NCBI RefSeq assembly: GCF_000722875.1
Contig: NZ_JFHR01000006.1
Span: 62,001-126,000 of the forward strand
DNA from: Sphingobium chlorophenolicum
GTDB taxonomy: Bacteria; Pseudomonadota; Alphaproteobacteria; Sphingomonadales; Sphingomonadaceae
Direction of reading: 5' to 3'
DNA: 64,000 nt
Part shown: positions 55,711-62,032 of the stretch, piece by piece
Layout: each line of letters begins with the position of its first letter
Numbering within the stretch: the stretch's first letter is position 1
Notes under the pieces: model-generated
The model's database searches: none
The model's input: only the letters and a program-made list of their open reading frames with translations
Told to the model about the DNA's origin: nothing
Program-made: the position numbers and the translations under genes

Positions 55711-55727
55711 TTGCGATTGACTCGCAA
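55711..55727. promoter_or_regulatory. Fur-like palindrome upstream of the cysteine-triplet protein
   Basis: TTGCGA-TTGAC-TCGCAA, a perfect 6+6 dyad, 45 bases before the ATG at 55773. TTGCGA could also be the -35 of a promoter with TACCTT (55733-55738) as -10. The shape resembles alphaproteobacterial Fur-family boxes; the assignment is inference. Confidence 0.5.
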
Positions 55728-55772
55728 TAGCGTACCTTATGCCTGCAACGACAAGGCAGAAGGTACGAACGC

Positions 55773-56210
55773 ATGGCGCACGGACAGCCCACCCTCGATC
55801 AGCCCCGCCCCCTCCCCGGCGGCTACGGCAACCGGTTGTTCCTCTATGTCATGCGCCGCATGGCGACGGCGGGCGTCAACGACGCCCATGCCGCCAACGC
55901 CATGCTGGGCGCGTTCGGCCGCAGCTATCGCCGCCCACTGGTGCTGATGCGCGCCATGATGCTGGAACTGGCCCGCACCTCCAGCCGCAAGATATTGATC
56001 GCCCCCTGCTGCTGCTCCCGCATGACATCCGACGAAGCGCTGATGATGCAGGCCATCGGCGGCGCCCTGCGCAGCCCCCGCGCCGCCTATGACGATGTCG
56101 CCGCCCTGCTCGGCAACGATCATGCGCTGGGCGCGCTCACCTGCCTGCAAGCCGTCGCCCAGGCCCATAACGACCTGGGCCGCCCGCTGGACCTCTACGC
56201 GGCGGGCTGA
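55773..56210 (+). CDS. Hypothetical protein with CCC motif (DUF6628-like)
   Basis: 145 residues, mostly helical, no signal peptide. The centre reads KILIAPCCCSRMTSDEALMM, with three consecutive cysteines followed by a short helix, which could bind a metal. I believe it matches a sphingomonad-specific family of unknown function (DUF6628), but this is from memory. AAGGT lies eight bases before the ATG, and a Fur-like palindrome lies upstream. Its 3' end overlaps the convergent AmpG-like gene by 16 bases. Confidence 0.8.
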   Translation: MAHGQPTLDQPRPLPGGYGNRLFLYVMRRMATAGVNDAHAANAMLGAFGRSYRRPLVLMRAMMLELARTSSRKILIAPCCCSRMTSDEALMMQAIGGALRSPRAAYDDVAALLGNDHALGALTCLQAVAQAHNDLGRPLDLYAAG

Positions 56211-57502
56211 TCGCTCGCCGCCGTCCCGACACTGGCGTCGATCAACCCCGCCCGCATCATCAGCCAGAACAGGACGATCCCCGGCACCGCCAGCGCCGTG
56301 GTCAGCAGGTAGAAGTCGACATATCCGAACCGCTCGATCATCGCGCCCGCCGTGGTCCCGGTCAGGAACCGCCCGACGATGCTCGCCGCCGCCGAAATCA
56401 GCGCATATTGGGCGGCGGTAAAGCGCAGGTCGCACAAGGCGGAGAAGTAAGCGACCACCGTCACCCCACCGATCCCGCTGGCGAAATTCTCGAACCCGAT
56501 GGCCCCCGCCATGCCCCAATTGCTCTTCCCCAGCGCCGCCAGCAGCGCGAAGCTGAAATTGGACACGCCCATCAGCAACAGGCTGACCAGCACCGACCGC
56601 TTCATCCCCAGCCGCGCATAAAGCACGCCGCCCACGAAAATCCCGATCAGATAGGCCCAGAAACCGATCCCCACGTCGTAGATGGCGATCTCGTCATTGC
56701 TATAGCCCATATCGTCGAACAACAGGCGGAAGGTCAGGTTCGCCAGCGTATCCCCGATCTTGTGCAGCAGGATGAACAGCAGCACCAGCCACGCCCCGCG
56801 CCGCCGGAAAAACTCGACCAGCGGCCCGGCAATCGACTGCCACACTTCACTCATTCCACGCCGCGCCGTCGGTTCGCGATGCCGCTCCGGCTCGCCCAGC
56901 ACCAGCCCGGTCAGCATCGCGGGCAGGGCAAAGACCGCGCAGGCCAGATAGGCCCCATGCCACCCGATCCGCGCCGCCAGCACCAGAGCCAGCGCCCCCG
57001 CCGCGACCGACCCGATCCGCCAGCCATATTGCGACATGCCCGACCCGACGCCCAGTTGCTCCGGCTTCAAAGTCTCGATCCGATAGGCGTCGATCACGAT
57101 GTCGAACGTCGCCCCGGCCGCCCCGACCAATATCGCCGCATAGGCCGTCTGCAACAGCCCCGTAGTGGGATCGACCAGCGCCAGATTGGCCACCGCCGCC
57201 ATCACCAGCAGCCCCGCGACGATCAACCACGAAACCCGCTGCCCCAACCGCCCGATGACGGGCAGACGCACGCCATCGACCACCCAGGCCCAGAGAAATT
57301 TCAGATTATAGACGAGGAAAGCGAGAGTGAAGGCCGTCACCGCCTTCTTGTCGATCCCATCCTGCGCCAGCCGCGTCGTCAACGTCGCGCCGATCATCGC
57401 ATAGGGAAAACCCGACGAAATCCCCAGAAAAAAGGCCCCCAAAGGCGCCTTCTGCACATAGGGCTTCACCGCATCCAGCCAGCCCCCTGCAATCTCAGTC
57501 AT
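56195..57502 (-). CDS. ampG: AmpG-like MFS permease
   Basis: 435 residues with about 12 membrane helices. LGISSGFPYAMIGATLTTRLAQDGID near the N-terminus (seen as GISSGFPYAMIGATLTTRL), FLWAWVVDGVRLPVIGRLGQR and DIVIDAYRIETLKPEQLG are typical of AmpG, the inner-membrane importer of GlcNAc-anhydromuropeptides in peptidoglycan recycling. The frame runs to a TTG at 57562, but the ATG at 57502 gives a standard N-terminus. AmpG-type relatives with other substrates exist, so the substrate is probable rather than certain. Confidence 0.85.
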   Translation of the reverse strand: MTEIAGGWLDAVKPYVQKAPLGAFFLGISSGFPYAMIGATLTTRLAQDGIDKKAVTAFTLAFLVYNLKFLWAWVVDGVRLPVIGRLGQRVSWLIVAGLLVMAAVANLALVDPTTGLLQTAYAAILVGAAGATFDIVIDAYRIETLKPEQLGVGSGMSQYGWRIGSVAAGALALVLAARIGWHGAYLACAVFALPAMLTGLVLGEPERHREPTARRGMSEVWQSIAGPLVEFFRRRGAWLVLLFILLHKIGDTLANLTFRLLFDDMGYSNDEIAIYDVGIGFWAYLIGIFVGGVLYARLGMKRSVLVSLLLMGVSNFSFALLAALGKSNWGMAGAIGFENFASGIGGVTVVAYFSALCDLRFTAAQYALISAAASIVGRFLTGTTAGAMIERFGYVDFYLLTTALAVPGIVLFWLMMRAGLIDASVGTAASDQPAA

Positions 57503-57574
57503 AAATGCGATGGCCCCGATGGTCGTTCCTGACCACCATATGACCAAAGCCCACCCAAACAACCACCAAAAAAA

Positions 57575-57646
57575 CCTTCTCCCTTGAGGGAGAAGGATAC
57601 GCAGCCTTACTCGCGCAGCGAGTTAGGCGAAGTTGGATGAGGGGGG
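57575..57646. repeat. Family C repeat, copy 1
   Basis: CCTTCTCCCTTGAGGGAGAAGG hairpin (arms CCTTCTCCC/GGGAGAAGG) followed by ACTCGCGCAGCGAGT and GTTGGATGAGGGG; a third type of dispersed palindromic repeat, between the AmpG-like gene and the response regulator. Confidence 0.8.
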
Positions 57647-57672
57647 ATCGAACCTCTCGACCAATCCCACGC

Positions 57673-58131
57673 TCACCCCAAATCCCCAAACAAATGCAAC
57701 CCATCCGGAAAGCGCGGCAATTCCTTCCCCCGCAACAACGCATCCACGACCGCCACCGCCCCCAGCAGATCCCGCGGCGCATAGGGCTTGGCCAGACATC
57801 CCAAAGCCATCTCCCGCGCATCCACCGGACAAGCCCCGGTCACGAACAGCACCGCCACGCCCCGCCCGGCGGCAAAGCGCGCCAGATCGATCCCGGTCCG
57901 CTCGCCATGCAGCGTCACGTCCGCGATCACCAGATCGACGCTCTCTTCCTCGATCACGCTGACGGCATGGGCATAATCATCGACGGTCGCGGCCACCCGA
58001 TAGCCCGCCGTCTCCAACACATGTTCATTGTCGAATGCGACCAGCGGCTCATCCTCCACCACCAGCACGGTGCGAATGGCCTTGCGGCGTCCGCCAGCCC
58101 CGATTTCCCCTTTTACCAGCCCGAAAAACAT
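57673..58131 (-). CDS. Single-domain response regulator (receiver only)
   Basis: 152 residues from the preferred start. One CheY-like receiver: acidic pair VVEDEP, phospho-acceptor Asp in VDLVIADVTLHGE, Thr in FVTGACP and Lys in GCLAKPYAP. No output domain follows, so it may act by protein contact. The start is uncertain: ATG at 58131 (MFFGLVKGEI), 58197 or 58236, none with a clear ribosome-binding site. It is divergent from rluB. Confidence 0.85.
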   Translation of the reverse strand: MFFGLVKGEIGAGGRRKAIRTVLVVEDEPLVAFDNEHVLETAGYRVAATVDDYAHAVSVIEEESVDLVIADVTLHGERTGIDLARFAAGRGVAVLFVTGACPVDAREMALGCLAKPYAPRDLLGAVAVVDALLRGKELPRFPDGLHLFGDLG

Positions 58132-58290
58132 TTGCCGATCCGCCCCATTTGCGCCATTCAGCCGACCAACGCGTGGCGCCCGTACAGGGTTTCTCATATC
58201 TCGGCGCACAGGCGCCCGGACAGCACCATTCGTCACTAACTGGCATGTCTGATATGGGTGTGCCGTCCCGTTTTGAAAAGGAACTCGTCG

Positions 58291-59220
58291 TTGGAACCGC
58301 CAAAAAAATCTGGACCGCCGCGCCGGTCAGGCCCCGGCGGTCCCAGGCGTCCCGGCGACTTCAAAACAGGCGGCCCAAACCCCTCCGGTTCGCGCCCGGC
58401 CCGCCCCCCATTCAGGAAGGCGAAGACCGCCCCCGCCAAACCCGCCAACCCGCATCCGGCCCGCGCAGCCGCCGCCGCCAGCGGCAAGAACGAACCGCAG
58501 CGCATTGCGAAACTGCTCGCCCGCGCAGGCGTCGCTTCCCGGCGGGAGGTCGAACGGATCATAGAGGAGGGGCGCGTCACGCTGGACGGTGAAGTCGTCA
58601 CCACCCCGGCAACGCTGCTGATCTCGCTTCACGGCGTCGCCGTCGACGGCGTCCCCATCGCCGCACCCGCGCCCGCGCGCCTGTTCCTTTTCCACAAACC
58701 GTCCGGCTTCCTCACCACGGAACGCGACCCACGCGGCCGCCCGACCATCTATGACAAGCTGCCCGCCGACCTGCCCCGCGTCATGCCGATCGGCCGCCTG
58801 GACATGACGACCGAAGGGCTGCTGCTGCTCACCACCGATGGCGAATTCAAGCGGCAGATGGAACTCCCCTCGACCGGCGTGCCCCGCACCTACCGCGCTC
58901 GCGCCTTCGGCGAAATCAGCCAGAACCAGCTCGAAGACCTGTTCGAAGGCATAGAGATAGACGGCATCCGCTACGGTCAGATAGAGGCCAATCTGGAACG
59001 CCGCACCGGCCGCAACCAGTGGATCGAAATGACCCTGACCGAAGGCAAGAACCGCGAAGTCCGCCGCGTCCTCGAACATCTCGGCCTTCAGGTAAGCCGC
59101 CTGATCCGCACCAGCTACGGTCCCTTCCACCTGGGCGAACTGCCCTCCGGCGCGGTGGAGGAAGTCCGCCAGCACGACCTCATCGTCTTCCGCAAGGGAC
59201 TGAAAATCCCAAAACCCTGA
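58291..59220 (+). CDS. rluB: 23S rRNA pseudouridine synthase RluB-like
   Basis: 309 residues from a TTG start with AAGGA eight bases upstream; a GTG at 58258 is also in frame. The first 75 residues are a basic Pro/Ala/Lys-rich extension, then an S4 RNA-binding domain (RIAKLLARAGVASRREVERI) and the RsuA/RluB catalytic core with Asp in GRLDMTTEGLLLLT and NREVRRVLEHLGL. It makes pseudouridine in 23S rRNA (about position 2605). rsmD follows in the same direction. Confidence 0.9.
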   Translation: MEPPKKSGPPRRSGPGGPRRPGDFKTGGPNPSGSRPARPPFRKAKTAPAKPANPHPARAAAAASGKNEPQRIAKLLARAGVASRREVERIIEEGRVTLDGEVVTTPATLLISLHGVAVDGVPIAAPAPARLFLFHKPSGFLTTERDPRGRPTIYDKLPADLPRVMPIGRLDMTTEGLLLLTTDGEFKRQMELPSTGVPRTYRARAFGEISQNQLEDLFEGIEIDGIRYGQIEANLERRTGRNQWIEMTLTEGKNREVRRVLEHLGLQVSRLIRTSYGPFHLGELPSGAVEEVRQHDLIVFRKGLKIPKP

Positions 59221-59224
59221 AGAC

Positions 59225-59283
59225 CCTCCGTTCGCCCTGTTCAAACGAGTCACTTGCCTCGTTTGAATGTCGAAGGGCTTTTC
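59225..59283. repeat. Family B-like repeat, copy 4, with internal hairpin
   Basis: CCTCCGTTCGCCCTG at the left and TGTCGAAGGGCTT at the right recall family B. The centre is replaced by a perfect 10-base hairpin TTCAAACGAG / CTCGTTTGAA (59240-59267), which may also end rluB transcription. Confidence 0.7.
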
Positions 59284-59304
59284 TTTCTTCCAGCGAGCCA
59301 CCCC

Positions 59305-59844
59305 ATGAGAATCATATCAGGCCAATGGCGAGGCCGCCCCCTCACCGCCCCGAAGGGCGACGCCACCCGCCCCACGGCGGACCGCACTCGCGAAACCCTC
59401 TTCTCCATGCTGTTGAGCCGCCTCGGCTCGTTCGAGGGGCTGGCGGTAGGCGATTTCTTCGCAGGCTCCGGCGCGCTGGGCTATGAGGCGCTCTCGCGCG
59501 GCGCGGCAAGCTGCATCTTCGTGGAACAGGACCGCGCCGCCCTCGACGCGATCCGCGCCAATGGCGACAGGCTGGGCCTCCGCCCCGACATCCGCCAGAG
59601 CAGCGTCCTGTCCCTCGGCCCGGCGAGCAAGCCGCTGGACCTGATCTTCATGGACCCGCCCTATAATAGCGGCGCGGGCATGGTCGCGCTGGACAAGCTC
59701 AGCCGCCTGGGCTGGACCGGCCCCGCCACCTGGATCAGCATCGAAACCGACCGCCGCGAGGATGTCGAAGTCAAGGGCTTCACCGTCGAATCCAGCCGCG
59801 ACGTCGGAAAAGCCCGCCTGACCCTCCTAAGAGCCGCACCCTAA
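59305..59844 (+). CDS. rsmD: 16S rRNA (guanine(966)-N(2))-methyltransferase RsmD
   Basis: 179 residues, normal length. It begins MRIISGQWRGRPLTAPKG, then TRETLFSML, the SAM motif VGDFFAGSGALGYEALSRGA and the catalytic motif FMDPPYNSG, all typical of RsmD. It modifies G966 of 16S rRNA. The ATG at 59305 is preferred because earlier in-frame codons lie in the repeat. Confidence 0.95.
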   Translation: MRIISGQWRGRPLTAPKGDATRPTADRTRETLFSMLLSRLGSFEGLAVGDFFAGSGALGYEALSRGAASCIFVEQDRAALDAIRANGDRLGLRPDIRQSSVLSLGPASKPLDLIFMDPPYNSGAGMVALDKLSRLGWTGPATWISIETDRREDVEVKGFTVESSRDVGKARLTLLRAAP

Positions 59845-59884
59845 ACTCCCTCTCCCCACCGGAGAGAGGGCTGGGGAGAGGGGG
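59845..59884. repeat. Family C-like repeat, copy 2
   Basis: ACTCCCTCTCCCCACCGGAGAG followed by CTGGGGAGAGGGGG (arms CCCTCTCCCC / GGGGAGAGGG), directly after rsmD; possibly a terminator-like hairpin as well. Confidence 0.7.
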
Positions 59885-59922
59885 CTGCGCAACGCCGCAA
59901 GCGCAACGCAACGCCCACCCCA

Positions 59923-60372
59923 TCAAGCCGCCTCGGCATCCTCATAGGCCTGCGCTTCCTTGCCAATCAGGATATTGGCCAGAAACCAATAGGCCTGCCC
60001 CCAGGCGTCCAGCACGGCATCAGTCGCCACCTCGGCCCCCAGCACATCCCGAATGGCCGGCAGCAAGGCTTCCGCCACCTTGGGATAATGCTCCGCCTTC
60101 ACCCCGGTCTCGACATGCCGCTGCACCATCCGCGCCACCGCGCCGTCCAGCGCCTGCAACCGGTCGATATTCTCCGCATAGCCCAATATCGCCGCAGCCA
60201 GCCGCTTGGGCTGCTCGCCGCTTTCCTGCGCCGCCTGGTCGAACATGTCCTTGATCGACGCGTCCTCAAACAACCGCGCATACATGGCCGTCGTGATCTC
60301 CACCCCATGCTTGCGCAGCGCGGGCGCGGTAGCCTTGACGATGGCAATGGTGTCGGCGGTCAACTGGGTCAT
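59923..60372 (-). CDS. Single-domain bacterial globin
   Basis: 149 residues, matching the globin domain of flavohaemoglobin/Vitreoscilla-type haemoglobin without the reductase domain. The likely proximal His is in ARMVQRHVETGVKAEHYPKV; TADTIAIVKATAPALRKHG is the A-helix. Such globins bind O2 and NO and may act as NO dioxygenases with a separate reductase. It is divergent from an NsrR-like regulator, with an NsrR-type box 43 bases upstream of its start. Confidence 0.92.
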   Translation of the reverse strand: MTQLTADTIAIVKATAPALRKHGVEITTAMYARLFEDASIKDMFDQAAQESGEQPKRLAAAILGYAENIDRLQALDGAVARMVQRHVETGVKAEHYPKVAEALLPAIRDVLGAEVATDAVLDAWGQAYWFLANILIGKEAQAYEDAEAA

Positions 60373-60414
60373 TTATGCACCTTCCTTCTGGATTCGATCC
60401 TCCGGGAATCGATA

Positions 60415-60437
60415 AAGGTGCATTTACGTTGCATCTT
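60415..60437. promoter_or_regulatory. NsrR-type operator between globin and Rrf2 genes
   Basis: AAGGTGCATTT, one base, then CGTTGCATCTT: an 11-1-11 dyad matching the NsrR consensus half-site AAGATGCATTT at 10 of 11 positions on the left and 9 of 11 on the right. It lies in the 126-base divergent gap. Confidence 0.8.
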
Positions 60438-60498
60438 TTAAAATGTAAATAGAATGAATGTTTGAAAATCCACCCCCGTTCACCTAACCAATTCGTTC

Positions 60499-60951
60499 AT
60501 GCAATTGACCCGCCACACCGACTATGCCCTGCGCGTCCTGATCCACCTCGCCGTGGCCCCCTCCGGCCGCGCCACCATCCCGGAAATCGCCGACGCCTAC
60601 GGTCTTTCGCGCAATCATCTGATGAAGGTCGTCCACCATCTGGGACAGGGCGGCCTGCTCGACACCCAACGCGGCCGCGGCGGCGGCTTCACCCTCGCCC
60701 GCCCTCCCGAAGCGATCAGCATCGGCGAAGTCGTCCGCTTTTCGGAACCCGACATGAACATGGCGGACTGCGGTTCCTGCGCCCTGCGCACCGCCTGCGG
60801 CCTTTCAGCCATATTGAAGGCGGCCACCGCCGCCTTCCTCGCCGTCCTCGACCAGCATAGCCTGGCCGATGCGGCACGGGAAAAGGCCGGGCTGGCGGCC
60901 ATCATCGCCGCCCTGCCCAGCCCCGCCGCCGTCAGCGCGCCTTGCGCTTAG
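60499..60951 (+). CDS. nsrR: Rrf2-family NO-responsive regulator, NsrR-like
   Basis: 150 residues. The winged HTH opens with MQLTRHTDYALRVLIHLA and the recognition helix GLSRNHLMKVVHHLGQGG. The cluster-binding loop has three cysteines in ADCGSCALRTACGL (spacing CX2CX5C). NsrR uses an iron-sulfur cluster to sense NO and relieve repression of NO-detoxifying genes. Position opposite a globin and the operator between them support this identity over other Rrf2 types. Its last 20 bases overlap the convergent proline-rich gene. Confidence 0.9.
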   Translation: MQLTRHTDYALRVLIHLAVAPSGRATIPEIADAYGLSRNHLMKVVHHLGQGGLLDTQRGRGGGFTLARPPEAISIGEVVRFSEPDMNMADCGSCALRTACGLSAILKAATAAFLAVLDQHSLADAAREKAGLAAIIAALPSPAAVSAPCA

Positions 60952-61396
60952 ATTTACCCGCTTCCCCCCGATTGATGCAGCTATCCTGCACGGTCTTGCT
61001 GCACAGCGGATAATCCTTCTGCTCGGCCGGCGGCGGCGTCATATTGCCGCCCACCGTCGCGGGATTGGCGGAACTGCCCACGGGAGCCGACGGATCACGC
61101 GGCACTCCGGGAGACGCGGGCTGCATCCCCGTATCCGGCGGCACCGCGCCCGTAGGCTGCCCCGCATTCGGATCTGCGGCCGGCGGCGGCGTGGCCGGCG
61201 TCGCAGGGGTAGCCGGAGCAGTGCCCGGCTCGGCCGGAGAAGCCGGCGTGGCAGGCGTAGCGCCCTGATCAGGAGGGGGCGGTGCACTCGTAGCGGGCGG
61301 CTGCGTCGCACCAGGCGCACCTTGCGCAATCGCAACGCCGGTAACACCGGTGCCGAAGGCCAATATGGCCGCACCCGCCAACAGGATCGATTTCAT
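60932..61396 (-). CDS. Proline/alanine-rich secreted protein
   Basis: 154 residues. A signal peptide (MKSILLAGAAILAFGTGVTG, cleavage after AIAQ) is followed by about 90 residues of Pro-Ala-Thr-Gly repeats (TPATPASPAEP, APATPATPATPP) and a short basic C-terminus with a cysteine pair in YPLCSKTVQDSCINRG. AAAGG lies nine bases before the ATG at 61396. I recognise no family; a cell-surface linker-type protein is possible. Confidence 0.72.
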   Translation of the reverse strand: MKSILLAGAAILAFGTGVTGVAIAQGAPGATQPPATSAPPPPDQGATPATPASPAEPGTAPATPATPATPPPAADPNAGQPTGAVPPDTGMQPASPGVPRDPSAPVGSSANPATVGGNMTPPPAEQKDYPLCSKTVQDSCINRGEAGKSKRKAR

Positions 61397-61525
61397 CGGG
61401 ATCATCCTTTCCTTGTTCTTGCCCCGTTCTGCCATCTGGGCTGAAGGGAAGAACCGGGGCCAAGGCGTCAGCGTTCCGATGATGGCGACGAACCGTTCCC
61501 GGCGCGCCGCCAGACGATCCTGTTG

Positions 61526-61927
61526 TTAACCCCCGCTATTGGGCAACCGGTCGAACTTCGGCAGTTCATGCACCTTGCCCATCCACGGAAGGGCCTCCAC
61601 ATAATGAACATGAACGGCCGGGGGGAGCGCCGCCTCATCATCCAGGGTCGCCGTCTGGATATCCACCATGCCGGGATAGGATGCGGTGTTCCGCCAGAAC
61701 AACCCCGTCCCGCAAGTACCGCAAAAGTCGCGCACCACATCCTCCGATGACTGGTATCGCACCGGATCGCCGGTCACCTTCAACCGCCCTTCGGGGAACA
61801 TGGCCCAGCCCACCATCGGCGCGCCCGCGCTCTTCCGGCAATCGGCGCAATGGCACAATGCGCTGAAAAATGGCTCTCCCACCGCCTCATAATGGATTGC
61901 CCCGCATCGGCACCGTCCAGTGATCAT
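61526..61927 (-). CDS. GFA (CENP-V)-family zinc protein
   Basis: 133 residues. It has the zinc-binding cysteines of the GFA family: CRC (6 and 8), CHCADC (25, 27, 30) and CGTC (69, 72). Members include glutathione-dependent formaldehyde-activating enzyme, but most are of unknown reaction. AAGGGG lies eight bases before the ATG at 61927; the very long open frame upstream of this point is a shadow of uvrD. Confidence 0.9.
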   Translation of the reverse strand: MITGRCRCGAIHYEAVGEPFFSALCHCADCRKSAGAPMVGWAMFPEGRLKVTGDPVRYQSSEDVVRDFCGTCGTGLFWRNTASYPGMVDIQTATLDDEAALPPAVHVHYVEALPWMGKVHELPKFDRLPNSGG

Positions 61928-62032
61928 GTGCTTTACCCCTTGCATGATTCGCCTTTTGTTCTCATAAATCCCCCGAAGCCGCAAGGCCTCTCGCCCTTGC
62001 TCCCCGCCGCCGCCCGCCCTAGTTGTGAAACC

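Noticed and set aside
60932..61374. Collagen-like or glycine-repeat ORFs on the plus strand at 61044-61268
   Set aside because: They are the reverse complement of the Pro/Ala-rich repeat of the secreted protein at 60932-61396, which has a signal peptide and ribosome-binding site.
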